Assembly: GCA_963974935.1 (NCBI GenBank)
Contig: CAXBEV010000015.1
Coordinates: 1-64,000 of the forward strand
Reading direction: 5' to 3'
DNA length: 64,000 nucleotides
DNA from: UBA4479 sp963974935
GTDB lineage: Bacteria; Pseudomonadota; Alphaproteobacteria; Rhodospirillales; Casp-alpha2
Shown here piece after piece: positions 16,457-25,633 of this stretch; position 1 is the first letter of the stretch; each line of letters begins with the position of its first letter. A program made the translations under genes and the position numbers. The notes below the pieces were generated by a model. It was not told the origin of the DNA, made no database searches, and saw only the letters and a program-made list of their open reading frames with translations.

Positions 16457-17914
16457 TCAGCCCAGCAGTTTTTGCTTTAACAGCGCGTTCACCTGGCCCG
16501 GATTGGCTTTCCCTTGGGATGCCTTCATCACTTGGCCGACGAACCAGCCGATGGCCTTTTCGTTGCCGCCGCGGACTTCGTCGGCTTGGCCTGGATTATC
16601 GGCGATCACTTGGTCGACGATGGCCTCGATCGCGCCAGTGTCGGTGATCTGTTTGAGGCCTTTTTCTTCGACGATCGCACCGGGTGCTTTGCCGGTCTCG
16701 AGCATATCTTCAAACACGTCCTTGGCGATCTTCGATGAAATCGTGCCGTCTTCGATCAGGCCGACGAGCGCGCCCAAATTTTCAGCGGTCACCGGGCTTT
16801 CGTCGATGCCGACGCCGCGTTTGTTCAGCGCGCCGAACAAGTTCGTGGTCAGCCAGTTGGCGACTTGCTTGGCATCACGGCCTTCGGCGGCAGTCTCAAA
16901 ATACGCAGCCGTTTCCCGGTCGGCGACGAGTACACTCGCATCATAGGGGGAAAGCCCTAGATCCTTGATAAGCCGTGCTTTTTTATCATCCGGCAATTCA
17001 GGCAAAGTCTTTTCGATCGCTGCGATATAGTCTTCTTCAAGGCGCACCGGCAGCAGGTCCGGGTCTGGGAAGTAGCGGTAATCGTGGGCAAATTCTTTCG
17101 AGCGCATGGGCCGGGTCTCACCCCGGCTGGGATCGAGCAAGCGGGTTTCTTGGACGATTTCCTCGCCGTCTTCCCACGCTTCGACTTGGCGTTCGGCCTC
17201 GATCTCGATCGCCTGCATGACAAACCGGATTGAGTTCACGTTCTTCACTTCGACGCGAGTGCGCAGCTCGGCCTCACCCAGCGGGCGGACGGACACATTG
17301 ACGTCGGCCCGCATCGAGCCTTCTTCCATGTTGCCGTCGCACGTCCCCAAATAGCGCACGATGGCGCGGAGCTTGCGCAAATACGCACCCGCTTCTTCGG
17401 GCGTGCGAATATCGGGCTTGGAGACGATCTCCATCAACGCCACGCCGGAGCGGTTGAGGTCGATCATGGTACGACGGGGGTCGCGATCATGGATCGATTT
17501 GCCGGCGTCTTGTTCCAGGTGCAGACGCTCGATCCCGATGTCGCGGCTTTCGCCCCCGTCCAGGTCCAAGGTCACGATGCCTTCGCCGACAATCGGATGC
17601 AGGAATTGGCTGATTTGATAGCCCTGCGGCAGATCGGCATAGAAATAGTTCTTCCGCTCAAACACCGAATGGCGGTTGATCTGGGCGCGCAGGCCGAGCC
17701 CGGTGCGGACCGCTTGTTCAATCGCCATTTCGTTGATCACCGGCAGCATGCCCGGCATCGCGGCGTCGACCAGCGAGACGTTTTCGTTCGGACCCTTACC
17801 AAATTCAGTGGAAGCTCCCGAGAACAGCTTGGCGTTGGAAATCACCTGGGCGTGGACTTCGAGCCCGACGACCACTTCCCATTGGCCGGTGCGACCTTCG
17901 ATCAAATAGCTCAT
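16457..17914 (-). CDS. gatB: Asp-tRNA(Asn)/Glu-tRNA(Gln) amidotransferase subunit B
   Basis: A 485-residue GatB. It starts ...WEVVVGLEVHAQV and carries FERKNYFYADLPQGYQISQ, the DLNRSGVALMEIVSKPD block and the C-terminal YqeY/tail helical domain ending VNALLKQKLLG. GatB binds the misacylated tRNA, phosphorylates the acyl group and receives ammonia from GatA. Its ATG overlaps the gatA stop by four bases. Gene order on this strand is gatC-gatA-gatB, all coupled. Presence implies that Gln-tRNA or Asn-tRNA is made by transamidation. Confidence 0.96.
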   Translation of the reverse strand: MSYLIEGRTGQWEVVVGLEVHAQVISNAKLFSGASTEFGKGPNENVSLVDAAMPGMLPVINEMAIEQAVRTGLGLRAQINRHSVFERKNYFYADLPQGYQISQFLHPIVGEGIVTLDLDGGESRDIGIERLHLEQDAGKSIHDRDPRRTMIDLNRSGVALMEIVSKPDIRTPEEAGAYLRKLRAIVRYLGTCDGNMEEGSMRADVNVSVRPLGEAELRTRVEVKNVNSIRFVMQAIEIEAERQVEAWEDGEEIVQETRLLDPSRGETRPMRSKEFAHDYRYFPDPDLLPVRLEEDYIAAIEKTLPELPDDKKARLIKDLGLSPYDASVLVADRETAAYFETAAEGRDAKQVANWLTTNLFGALNKRGVGIDESPVTAENLGALVGLIEDGTISSKIAKDVFEDMLETGKAPGAIVEEKGLKQITDTGAIEAIVDQVIADNPGQADEVRGGNEKAIGWFVGQVMKASQGKANPGQVNALLKQKLLG

Positions 17915-19398
17915 TGCGTGCCTCCCACCTTGGCGGTGAACCCGGCGGCGTGCTCCAGCAAGGCGGCAGCCCGAAACAAGGTTTCTTCCTGACAGACGCC
18001 GCTGATCAACTGCAACCCAAGCGGCAAGCCGTTGGCGTCCAGCCCGCCCGGCACCGAGATCGCCGGCAGACCCGCCAGCGACGCCGGCACGGTGAACACG
18101 TCGTTCAAGTACATGGCGATAGGATCGTCCATCTTTTCGCCCTTGGCGAACGCGGCACTCGGCGCGGTCGGGGTCAGCACCACGTCGACATCGTTGAACA
18201 CGGTCTTGAAGTCATTGGCGATCAACGTGCGCACCTGCTGTGCTTTCACGTAGTAGGCATCGTAGTAGCCTGCCGACAGCACATAAGTGCCGATCATGAT
18301 GCGCCGCTGCACCTCGTCACCGAAGCCTTCGGCGCGGGTCAACTCATACATTTCGTCCAGGCTCGCACCCGGCACGCGGAGCCCGTAACGCACACCATCA
18401 TAGCGCGCCAAGTTCGAAGACGCCTCGGCCGGAGCAACGATGTAATACGTCGGCAGTGCGTACTTGGTGTGCGGCAACGAGACGTCTTTGATCTCGGCGC
18501 CCATGTCCTTGAGCCACGTCACGCCCTGATCCCAAAGTTTTTGAATGTCAGCCGGCATACCGTCCAAGGTGTATTCTTTGGGAATGCCGACGCGAAGCCC
18601 CTTGGCGTTACCGCCTGCACCCGCAGCGACTGCGGCCCGGCAATCGGGCACCGGCAAATCAAGTGAGGTGGAATCTTTCGGATCATGCCCGGCCATCGCT
18701 TCAAACATGATCGCCGCATCTTCGACAGTGTGCGCAATCGGCCCAGCTTGATCCAGGCTGCTTGCAAACGCCACCACGCCCCAGCGCGAGCAACGACCAT
18801 AAGTCGGCTTCATGCCGACCAAGCCCGTGAACGACGCGGGCTGGCGGATTGAGCCGCCGGTATCGGTGCCGGTCGCGGCAATCGCCAAGCCCCCCGAAAC
18901 CGCGGCGACCGAGCCGCCGCTTGAGCCGCCCGGCACCAGATCGGCATTGGCGCCCGCCGGCGTCCATGGGTTTTTCACGGAGCCGAAATACGACGTGATG
19001 TTGGCCGAGCCCATGGCGAATTCGTCCAAGTTGGCCTTACCCAGCATCACCGATCCCACATCGCGCAGCTTGCCGCTGACGGTGCTTTCATAGCGGGGCA
19101 CAAAATTTTCTAAAATGTGAGACGCAGCGGTGGTGCGCACACCCTCGGTGCAGAACAAATCTTTCATGGCGATCGGCACGCCATCCATCGGGCCTGCAAC
19201 GTCACCTTTGGCACGACGCGCGTCGGACGCTTGCGCACGTTCGCGGGCAACGTCGAAGCTTTCGGTGATGAACGCATTCAAAACCCGATTGTCTTCGATG
19301 GCTTTGATGTGCTGGTCCGTCAGCTCAAGCGCAGACACCTCGCCCTTGCCGAGCGCATCGGCGGCGGCGGCAATCGTCCAATGCTTATGTGTGCTCAT
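17911..19398 (-). CDS. gatA: Asp-tRNA(Asn)/Glu-tRNA(Gln) amidotransferase subunit A
   Basis: A 495-residue amidase-signature protein. The Ser-cisSer-Lys triad is visible: Lys in GVPIAMKDLF, and the two serines in PGGSSGGSVAA and DTGGSIRQPASF. GatA hydrolyses glutamine and channels ammonia to GatB. It overlaps gatC by four bases upstream and gatB by four downstream, typical of fixed subunit ratios. No motif is missing and length is usual for the family. Confidence 0.96.
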   Translation of the reverse strand: MSTHKHWTIAAAADALGKGEVSALELTDQHIKAIEDNRVLNAFITESFDVARERAQASDARRAKGDVAGPMDGVPIAMKDLFCTEGVRTTAASHILENFVPRYESTVSGKLRDVGSVMLGKANLDEFAMGSANITSYFGSVKNPWTPAGANADLVPGGSSGGSVAAVSGGLAIAATGTDTGGSIRQPASFTGLVGMKPTYGRCSRWGVVAFASSLDQAGPIAHTVEDAAIMFEAMAGHDPKDSTSLDLPVPDCRAAVAAGAGGNAKGLRVGIPKEYTLDGMPADIQKLWDQGVTWLKDMGAEIKDVSLPHTKYALPTYYIVAPAEASSNLARYDGVRYGLRVPGASLDEMYELTRAEGFGDEVQRRIMIGTYVLSAGYYDAYYVKAQQVRTLIANDFKTVFNDVDVVLTPTAPSAAFAKGEKMDDPIAMYLNDVFTVPASLAGLPAISVPGGLDANGLPLGLQLISGVCQEETLFRAAALLEHAAGFTAKVGGTQ

Positions 19399-19682
19399 TC
19401 CACCACCTTCGGGACAGCAAAGAACGGACCTTCACGGTCGGGCGCGTTGGCCAGAATGTCTTCGACTTTATCACCATCGTTGACCACGTCTTTGCGTAGC
19501 GGCGTCGCGATATCGACGGCACTGGTCATTGGCGCGATCCCGTTGGTGTCGACCTCGCTCAGCTGCTCAACCCAGCCGACGATATTATTAAGCTCATCGG
19601 CCAGCGGCGCGAGCCGCGCTTCGTCAACGCGAATGCGGGCCAGGAAGGCGATTTTTCGGACATCGTCCTCGTTCAGCGACAT
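19395..19682 (-). CDS. gatC: Asp-tRNA(Asn)/Glu-tRNA(Gln) amidotransferase subunit C
   Basis: A 95-residue GatC, beginning MSLNEDDVRKIAFLARI and containing LNNIVGWVEQLSEVDT and the PLRKDVV loop. GatC wraps around GatA and GatB and stabilises the complex. First gene of the coupled gatCAB operon; the ATG overlaps nothing upstream and its promoter should lie in the 208 bp before the exported SH3 gene's stop. Full length. Confidence 0.94.
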   Translation of the reverse strand: MSLNEDDVRKIAFLARIRVDEARLAPLADELNNIVGWVEQLSEVDTNGIAPMTSAVDIATPLRKDVVNDGDKVEDILANAPDREGPFFAVPKVVE

Positions 19683-19814
19683 CGGGAACTCCCAGACGGT
19701 GGTTCATTTCCTTGAAAGCCGAGGTTTAAGGGGGGCAGCAACGATATGCAAGAACTGGGTGCGGTTTTGTGCTGTGGGTAGGGGTGTAGGGCCTCGCTAA
19801 TTTTCACCAGATTT

Positions 19815-19877
19815 CGTCATCCTCGCGCAGGCGGGGATCCATGGCAGCGATGGATCCCCGCCTACGCGGGAATGACG
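19815..19877. repeat. 63-bp palindromic repeat, copy 1
   Basis: Outer ends CGTCAT and ATGACG, inner arms with CGCAGGCGGGGATCCAT and ATGGATCCCCGCCTACG around the 7-base centre GGCAGCG. Each arm can also fold by itself (CCGC..GCGG). It lies between gatC and the SH3-domain gene and shares the CAGCGATGGA centre with the copy at 25522. Confidence 0.92.
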
Positions 19878-19890
19878 CTGAAGTCGCGCC

Positions 19891-20709
19891 CTACCCGGCC
19901 TTCTTAAAGATCGCATCCCAGGCCTGGGCCGACCAATGTGTCAGGGCGAGTTCGACGGCGGATGCCAGCGCACGCGGCACGTCAGTCGCGGGCAGCGCGC
20001 CAATGAGGACGTCGGCTTTGCCGTAGCTGTCTTCGCTCACCCCATCAAAGCGCACCTCACCCTGGTCCAGGTCAAACAGCATGATCGTTGAAAATACGTC
20101 GTCGAGATCGTGCAAGGTATCCAACAAGTCCACATTGATCTGGAACACGCGGCGCTTGTTGGAGCCGTCAAACGGCACTTCGGTCATGAACATTTGCGCG
20201 GGGAACCTGATCCGCATACCACCCCGCTCACAGACGATGGTGGCATCGTAATCAGCGGCCAGCACAGCCTGATCCTCGCCCTCAGTGCGGCCAATATAAC
20301 GAACGCGGAAACCACACCGATGGCCGGGCGAAATTTGCACCTCGCCGGTCACGTCTTTGTCGATGCTGCCGTCGACGATGGGCGACAGCACGGTGCCGTA
20401 GACAAAGCCCAGTGGCGCCCCGTCCTTGATCACCGCCAGCCAAACCGTGCCCGGCGCACGCCCGACGACCTGCACCACTTGGCCCGCGGACAGGCCATCG
20501 ACACGCTTGGAATCGGTCCTTGGCCCACTGCGAACGTTCACATCTTTTTCGACCAGATACTTGCCGGGCGCCGGCGTCACGACGACGCCGAGGAATTTGA
20601 TGTCCGCCGCCCCTGCAGACACGCCCGACACCAAGACCATGAGCACGGCCAGCACCATGCGCCGCGCCGCCACCATCAATGGTATCACTTGCCGGCCCTT
20701 CACGTGCAT
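19891..20709 (-). CDS. Exported bacterial SH3-domain protein
   Basis: A 272-residue protein with a basic start and hydrophobic core (MVLAVLMVLVSGVSAGA), then a probable signal-peptidase site, so it is likely periplasmic. Residues 50-110 form an SH3b domain (DVNVRSGPRTDSKRV, LSAGQVVQVVGRA, WLAVIKDG, GFVYGTVL). The rest (residues 115-272) is not recognised; two cysteines (HRCGF and IVCERG) could form a disulfide. SH3b domains in such proteins usually bind peptidoglycan or peptides. An internal ATG (MVAARR) 11 codons in could be the true start. Confidence 0.7.
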   Translation of the reverse strand: MHVKGRQVIPLMVAARRMVLAVLMVLVSGVSAGAADIKFLGVVVTPAPGKYLVEKDVNVRSGPRTDSKRVDGLSAGQVVQVVGRAPGTVWLAVIKDGAPLGFVYGTVLSPIVDGSIDKDVTGEVQISPGHRCGFRVRYIGRTEGEDQAVLAADYDATIVCERGGMRIRFPAQMFMTEVPFDGSNKRRVFQINVDLLDTLHDLDDVFSTIMLFDLDQGEVRFDGVSEDSYGKADVLIGALPATDVPRALASAVELALTHWSAQAWDAIFKKAG

Positions 20710-20857
20710 TCAGCCCCTCCGCAGACGCGTCCGACCACGTCCCCGGAAAAGGGCCATGCCAATCAGCTAAGCTTATGATAACTAAGTCTTCCTCTACTGA
20801 CCAGTTCACGCCGTCCTGATCGTTTAAATGGCGGCACAACAAGGCAAGCACGCCGTT

Positions 20858-21340
20858 ATGACCACACCTGCGCGCGCGCAAATTTACTCAAACATTCGCG
20901 AATTGACGGCCAGTATGGCCAAGGGGCAACGGTTGTTGGGGCTTGATATCGGCGACAAGACCGTCGGCGTCGCGATCTCCGATCCGCTGTTCATACTGGC
21001 GAGCCCGTTGAAAACCGTACCGCGCGCTAAAAAACTCGGCCCCGTGATCGACGATATTGCGCGGTTGGCGGAAAATGAGCACGTCGGCGGCCTGCTTGCC
21101 GGCCTGCCCGTCAGCATGGACGGCACCGAGGGCCCCCGCGCCCAGGCGACCCGCGACATCACCATGGAAATCGCCACCCGTCTCGGCCTCCCCGCCGCGT
21201 TTTGGGACGAGCGCCTATCGACCGCCGCAGTCGAGCGATTCCTGGTCACCGAAGCCGACATGACCCGCAAGCGCCGCAAAGACGTCGTCGACAAAATGGC
21301 CGCCGCCTACATCCTGCAAGGCGCGCTGGATAGTTTATGA
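20858..21340 (+). CDS. ruvX: Holliday junction resolvase-like protein RuvX (YqgF)
   Basis: RNase-H-fold protein with the catalytic acidic positions in LLGLDIGDKTVGVAISDP, LPVSMDGTEGPRAQ, FWDERLST and DVVDKMAAAYILQ. YqgF proteins act in pre-16S rRNA 5' end maturation and resemble RuvC resolvases. I chose the ATG at 20858 (160 residues) since family members have about 20 residues before the first Asp; an ATG at 20828 would add ten. It diverges from the SH3 gene and is followed by a 63-bp repeat. Confidence 0.9.
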   Translation: MTTPARAQIYSNIRELTASMAKGQRLLGLDIGDKTVGVAISDPLFILASPLKTVPRAKKLGPVIDDIARLAENEHVGGLLAGLPVSMDGTEGPRAQATRDITMEIATRLGLPAAFWDERLSTAAVERFLVTEADMTRKRRKDVVDKMAAAYILQGALDSL

Positions 21341-21369
21341 CGTCAAAGACATGCGTCACCCCCCCATCT

Positions 21370-21432
21370 CGTCATCCCCGCGCAGGCGGGGATCCATGGT
21401 GAAATTGGATTCCCGCCTACGCGGGAATGACG
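21370..21432. repeat. 63-bp palindromic repeat, copy 2
   Basis: Same length and ends as copy 1, with arms CATCCCCGCGCAGGCGGGG and CCCGCCTACGCGGGAATG and a centre reading GGTGAAATTGG. It sits between the convergent ruvX and sulfotransferase genes. Confidence 0.92.
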
Positions 21433-21496
21433 CATGAATTTGGGCTTTTTCGCGTGTGCAGGACTGAGCGGGTCGCAGGTGAACAACCGCTCCCCC

Positions 21497-22372
21497 CTAC
21501 TCCGTCACCGCATAATCCAACAGCTTCAGCAGCTCACCCGATTGCCGATGGAAGCGTTTCGTGGCATCGGGATCAAAGCGGTTTTTCCACACGCCCGGGT
21601 CCAAATCCAACGGTGCGATCTGGTGCGCGCGGCGGATGCCCGCTTGAACCAAGTCTTCGCGGTCTTCGACGTCGCAAAAGCGGAACAGGCGGCGGACAAT
21701 CGGTGATGGTTCTTCGACCACGTCTTCGGCGCGGATTTGATAATAGCGACTGCGGTTGAGCCGCCCGAACCTGCGCGCCGCGCCGACCGAGCGCGACCAG
21801 TTACGAGCAAACGTTTCGGCGAAGTCGGCAAACGACGGATAGCGCCTAGGGAATTCGCCCCGCGATATGCCCATATTAAAGTCCCATGCGCCTGCCGCTT
21901 CGTCGCGACCGTCGCGGACCACGTGTACGATCCGCATGCCGGGGAATAAGCGGTCCAGCAGTTCCAGCGACAACACGTGCTCCGGCGTCTTTTCGCCGAT
22001 GCACGTCACCTCGTCCTCGACGTCTTCGGGGACCCAGCGGTTGAACATCAGCATCACGGCGGTGCGCATCAAATGTTCGACGTCATCAAAGGTGAAGCCC
22101 GCGGCGTTGCCGGGTAGACCGGCCAACTGCATGCGGTTGCCGATTTTTTCGGCATCTTGGTTGTATTGGTCGACCAATTTGGCGAGGCCCGGGAACAGGC
22201 TGTCGGTGTAATGCCCTTCGCCTTTGCAAACGACCTTGGGGTGGGTGTCCAGGCATTGCTGCACCCAAGACGTGCCCCAACGCGTGGCGCCGACGACGAA
22301 CACGACGTCTTTTTTCATGAGCCGGCTCAGCCGCTCGTGCGTCTGAATGTGGGCTTTTAATTGCTCGTCCAT
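21497..22372 (-). CDS. PAPS-dependent sulfotransferase family protein
   Basis: A sulfotransferase of about 291 residues. The 5'-phosphosulfate loop reads VVGATRWGTSWVQQCLDTHP, the 3'-phosphate site is IVHVVRDGRDEAAGAWDF, and a YQIRAEDVVEEP stretch follows as in Stf0/NodH-like enzymes. It would move sulfate from PAPS to a carbohydrate or lipid. The start is put at ATG 22372; a GTG at 22408 would add 12 residues without family similarity. It faces away from pyrB. The substrate is unknown; the glycan genes earlier in the window are possible clients. Confidence 0.78.
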   Translation of the reverse strand: MDEQLKAHIQTHERLSRLMKKDVVFVVGATRWGTSWVQQCLDTHPKVVCKGEGHYTDSLFPGLAKLVDQYNQDAEKIGNRMQLAGLPGNAAGFTFDDVEHLMRTAVMLMFNRWVPEDVEDEVTCIGEKTPEHVLSLELLDRLFPGMRIVHVVRDGRDEAAGAWDFNMGISRGEFPRRYPSFADFAETFARNWSRSVGAARRFGRLNRSRYYQIRAEDVVEEPSPIVRRLFRFCDVEDREDLVQAGIRRAHQIAPLDLDPGVWKNRFDPDATKRFHRQSGELLKLLDYAVTE

Positions 22373-22530
22373 ACGCGGTTCCGATTTCCCCTGCCCGGCC
22401 TCGCACACAGCGAATCACACGGACCCCGCATATTACTTGATCGCGGCGCCGCAAGCCATGCCGTCGGACAACAGAAAACAACAGTAATGTGCTTGCCCGG
22501 AATACGTAAGCGGACATATAGTGCGCGCCT

Positions 22531-23499
22531 ATGAACGGTGACACCGAACCCTTCGGCTTTCCGCATAGGCACCTCCTCGGCATTGAGGGCCTAAACCCCC
22601 TTGAAATTACGGCGTTACTTGACCGCGCCGAAAGCTATGTCGAACAGAATCGTCAAGCCGACAAGAAGCGCGACGTGCTCGGTGGCCGCACCCTGATCAA
22701 CCTGTTTTATGAAGATTCAACCCGCACCCGCACCTCGTTCGAGCTGGCGGGCAAACGGCTCGGCAGCGATGTGATCAACATGTCGGTGGCCACAAGCTCG
22801 GTCAAAAAAGGCGAAACCCTGGTCGATACCGCGATGACGCTGAACGCCATGCATCCCGACGTGCTGGTGATTCGCCATCCGGAATCGGGCTCGGCCAAGT
22901 TGCTGAGTGAAAAAGTAAACTGCGCCGTGATCAACGCCGGCGACGGATCACACGAGCACCCGACCCAAGCCTTGCTGGACGCGCTGACGATTCGCCGACG
23001 CATCGGCAAAATCCAAGGCCTGCGGATCGCGATCTGCGGCGACATCCTGCATTCCCGCGTCGCACGCTCAAACATTCATCTGCTGACCACCATGGGCGCG
23101 CGCGTCCGCCTGATCGCGCCCCGCACGTTGATCCCGACCGGGATCGAGCATATGGGCGTCGAAGTATTCTATGACATGCGCGAAGGCCTGCAGGACTGTG
23201 ACATCGTGATGATGCTGCGGCTGCAAAAAGAACGCATGCACGGCAACTACTTCCCCTCGGTGCGGGAATATTTCCATTTTTTCGGGCTCGATTACGCCAA
23301 ACTCGAAGGCGCCAAACCCGACGCGCTGATCATGCACCCGGGCCCGATGAATCGGGGCGTCGAGATCGACAGCGAGGTTGCTGACGATTTCGGGCGATCC
23401 GCGATCCATGAACAGGTTGAGATGGGCGTCGCCGTCCGTATGGCGGTGCTGGAAATCCTCACCGCCAATCTTGATAACACACAGCCGAGGAACCTCTGA
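22531..23499 (+). CDS. pyrB: Aspartate carbamoyltransferase catalytic subunit
   Basis: A 322-residue ATCase: carbamoyl-phosphate site STRTRTSFE, HPESGSAKLL, HPTQALLDALT, CGDILHSRVARSN and the C-terminal HPGPMNRGVEI. It condenses carbamoyl phosphate with aspartate in pyrimidine synthesis. The stop overlaps the start of pyrC by one base (TGATG), so the two are coupled. This fits the class of ATCases that assemble with an inactive or active dihydroorotase-like partner rather than with PyrI. Confidence 0.96.
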   Translation: MNGDTEPFGFPHRHLLGIEGLNPLEITALLDRAESYVEQNRQADKKRDVLGGRTLINLFYEDSTRTRTSFELAGKRLGSDVINMSVATSSVKKGETLVDTAMTLNAMHPDVLVIRHPESGSAKLLSEKVNCAVINAGDGSHEHPTQALLDALTIRRRIGKIQGLRIAICGDILHSRVARSNIHLLTTMGARVRLIAPRTLIPTGIEHMGVEVFYDMREGLQDCDIVMMLRLQKERMHGNYFPSVREYFHFFGLDYAKLEGAKPDALIMHPGPMNRGVEIDSEVADDFGRSAIHEQVEMGVAVRMAVLEILTANLDNTQPRNL

Positions 23500-24812
23500 T
23501 GGCTGTTAAAGGGGACCGCACACCAGGTCGCGTCGCGTATGTAAACGCGCGCCTGCTGGATCCAGCGACCGGCCTTGATGGGCCGGGCGGCGTGCTGACC
23601 GACGGCGAGATGATCAAAGCGGTCGGCCCGAACGTCACCGCCGATGCGGCGCTCGACGGCGTCACCGTGATCGATTGCGGCGGGCGGTGTCTGGCCCCCG
23701 GCCTGATCGATATGCGGGTGCATTTGGGTGAACCCGGCGAAGAGCACAAAGAAACCCTGGCCAGCGCGGCACGGGCTGCGGCGAAGGGCGGCATTACCTC
23801 GATGGTCTGCCTGCCCAACACCGATCCGGTGATCGATGATATGTCGGTCGTAGAATTCGTCGCCCGGCGCGCGCGCTTGCAGGGATTATCCAAAGTGTAT
23901 CCCTATGGCGCCGTCACCAAAGGCGTGAAGGGTGAAGAAATCGCCGAACTTGGTTTGCTCGCGGAGTCCGGCGCCGTCGCCTTTACCGACGGCTTTCGCG
24001 CCATCAAGGACGCGCAAGTGATGCGCCGCGCGATGATGTACGCGCGCACCTTCGATCTGTTGATCTGCCAGCACCCTGAAGAACCCAGCCTTGCGGACGG
24101 CGGCGTGATGAATTCCGGCGAGCAGGCCACCCGGCTTGGCCTTACCGGTATTCCGCGCCAGGCCGAAGTGATGATGATCGAGCGCGATATCCGTTTGGTG
24201 GAGCTCACCGGCGCACGGCTGCACATCAACCACATCTCGACCATCGAAGCGGCGGACGCCATTCGCAGCGCCAAAGCACGCGGCCTGCCGATTACCTGCG
24301 ACGCTGCACCGCCGCACTTTGCACTGAACGAAGTGGCCATCGGCGATTACCGCACCTTCGCAAAATTGTCGCCGCCGCTACGCCTTGAATCCGACCGCCG
24401 CGCCATTGTCGACGCCATCAAAGACGGCACGGTCGACTGCATCGCCTCCGATCACACCCCGGAAGACGAAGAATCCAAACGCCTGCCGTTTGCCGCCGCC
24501 GCATTCGGTGGGGTTGGTCTGGAAACACTTTTAGCCGTCACGCTGGAACTTTATCACAACGGCCATCTGACGCTGTTGCAGGCATTGAAATTCCTGACCT
24601 CGGCACCCGCGGACTTGCTGAAATTGCGCGCGGGTCGCCTCGCACAAGGCCGCCCCGCCGACCTGATCGTGTTCGATCCGGACCGGGGCTGGAAAGTAAG
24701 TGCCGACCAGCTGCTGTCGAAGTCTAAAAACAGTCCGTTCGACGGCCGCTTGGTGCAGGGCCTCGTGACCCGCACCGTGATCGACGGCCGTACCGTCCAC
24801 GTCGCGGAGTAA
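23499..24812 (+). CDS. pyrC: Dihydroorotase-like protein PyrC, degenerate metal site
   Basis: A 437-residue amidohydrolase-fold protein. Family landmarks are present: PGLIDMRVHLGEPGEEHKET, CLPNTDPVIDD, ICQHPEE, LHINHISTIEA and ASDHTPEDEE. The first motif is unusual: class I dihydroorotases have DxHxHxREPG, but here the first His is Arg and the substrate-binding Arg is Gly (DMRVHLGEPG). Similar changes occur in alphaproteobacterial proteins of this position and in pseudomonad PyrC', a non-catalytic partner of PyrB. It may therefore be structural. It is coupled to pyrB and followed 4 bp later by plsY. Confidence 0.88.
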   Translation: MAVKGDRTPGRVAYVNARLLDPATGLDGPGGVLTDGEMIKAVGPNVTADAALDGVTVIDCGGRCLAPGLIDMRVHLGEPGEEHKETLASAARAAAKGGITSMVCLPNTDPVIDDMSVVEFVARRARLQGLSKVYPYGAVTKGVKGEEIAELGLLAESGAVAFTDGFRAIKDAQVMRRAMMYARTFDLLICQHPEEPSLADGGVMNSGEQATRLGLTGIPRQAEVMMIERDIRLVELTGARLHINHISTIEAADAIRSAKARGLPITCDAAPPHFALNEVAIGDYRTFAKLSPPLRLESDRRAIVDAIKDGTVDCIASDHTPEDEESKRLPFAAAAFGGVGLETLLAVTLELYHNGHLTLLQALKFLTSAPADLLKLRAGRLAQGRPADLIVFDPDRGWKVSADQLLSKSKNSPFDGRLVQGLVTRTVIDGRTVHVAE

Positions 24813-24816
24813 AATC

Positions 24817-25449
24817 ATGGATGCACTTAACCCGAACCTGCAATTGATCATCGCTGCCGTCATCGGCTATCTTTTCGGCTCGGTGCCGTGGGGCTTAGTG
24901 CTGATGAAACTGGCCGGCAAGGGCGACATCCGCACCATGGGGTCCGGCAACATCGGCGCTACCAACGTCGCACGAAATGCCGGCAAGCCGTTGGGCGCGC
25001 TGACGCTGATTCTAGATGCCTCAAAAGGCGCAATCGCAGCATTGATCTTTATGCAGTTCAGCGAACTAGCCGGGATCATTGCCGGCTTTACCGCCGTGCT
25101 CGGGCACAATTTCTCGATCTGGCTGAAGTTCAAAGGCGGTAAGGGCGTCGCCACATCGCTGGGTGTCATTTTGATGGTATCCTGGCCGATCGGCATTCTG
25201 ACGTGCTGCGCGTGGCTGGTCCTATGGTCGACGTTTAAGTATTCGTCGCTGGCGTCCATGGGGGCGCTCGTCGTCACACCGGGCATCGCATATTGGTTCA
25301 AAGGCGGCCCATCGGCGGTAATGTACATGACGGCCGGCCTCGCCATCTTGTCGCTGATCCGCCACCACCAAAACATCAAACGCCTGCTCAAGGGTGAAGA
25401 GCCGAAGACCGGTAAAAAGAAACCGGTCGAGCAACCGCCCGCGCAATAA
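24817..25449 (+). CDS. plsY: Acyl-phosphate:glycerol-3-phosphate acyltransferase PlsY
   Basis: A 210-residue integral membrane enzyme. The conserved loops are visible: FGSVPWGLVL, MGSGNIGATNVAR, LGHNFSIWLKFKGGKGVATSLGV and LIRHHQNIKRLLKGEE. It transfers acyl groups from acyl phosphate to glycerol 3-phosphate, the first step of phospholipid synthesis. It has about five transmembrane segments and a basic C-terminal tail. It starts 4 bp after the pyrC stop, so it is in the pyrBC operon. In many alphaproteobacteria dprA follows; here it does not. Confidence 0.94.
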   Translation: MDALNPNLQLIIAAVIGYLFGSVPWGLVLMKLAGKGDIRTMGSGNIGATNVARNAGKPLGALTLILDASKGAIAALIFMQFSELAGIIAGFTAVLGHNFSIWLKFKGGKGVATSLGVILMVSWPIGILTCCAWLVLWSTFKYSSLASMGALVVTPGIAYWFKGGPSAVMYMTAGLAILSLIRHHQNIKRLLKGEEPKTGKKKPVEQPPAQ

Positions 25450-25521
25450 ATGTGATCTGCGCAAACACCTGCGACGGCCCGGTCACGCAGCGACACACAC
25501 TTTAGGAAAGCCAAACCCTGG

Positions 25522-25584
25522 CGTCATCCCCGCGTAGGCGGGGATCCATGTCAGCGATGGATTCCCGCCTACGCGGGAATGACG
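25522..25584. repeat. 63-bp palindromic repeat, copy 3
   Basis: Ends CGTCAT and ATGACG, arms CCCCGCGTAGGCGGGGATCC and GGATTCCCGCCTACGCGGG, centre GTCAGCG. It lies directly after plsY, at the point where the usual plsY-dprA neighbourhood is broken. Confidence 0.92.
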
Positions 25585-25633
25585 GTGAGAGGGAATAACG
25601 AAATAAAGATCCGATTCCATGCCATAATACCCC

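Noticed and set aside
16269..16946. 225-codon plus-strand frame over gatB
   Set aside because: Antisense to gatB and spans the palindromic element.
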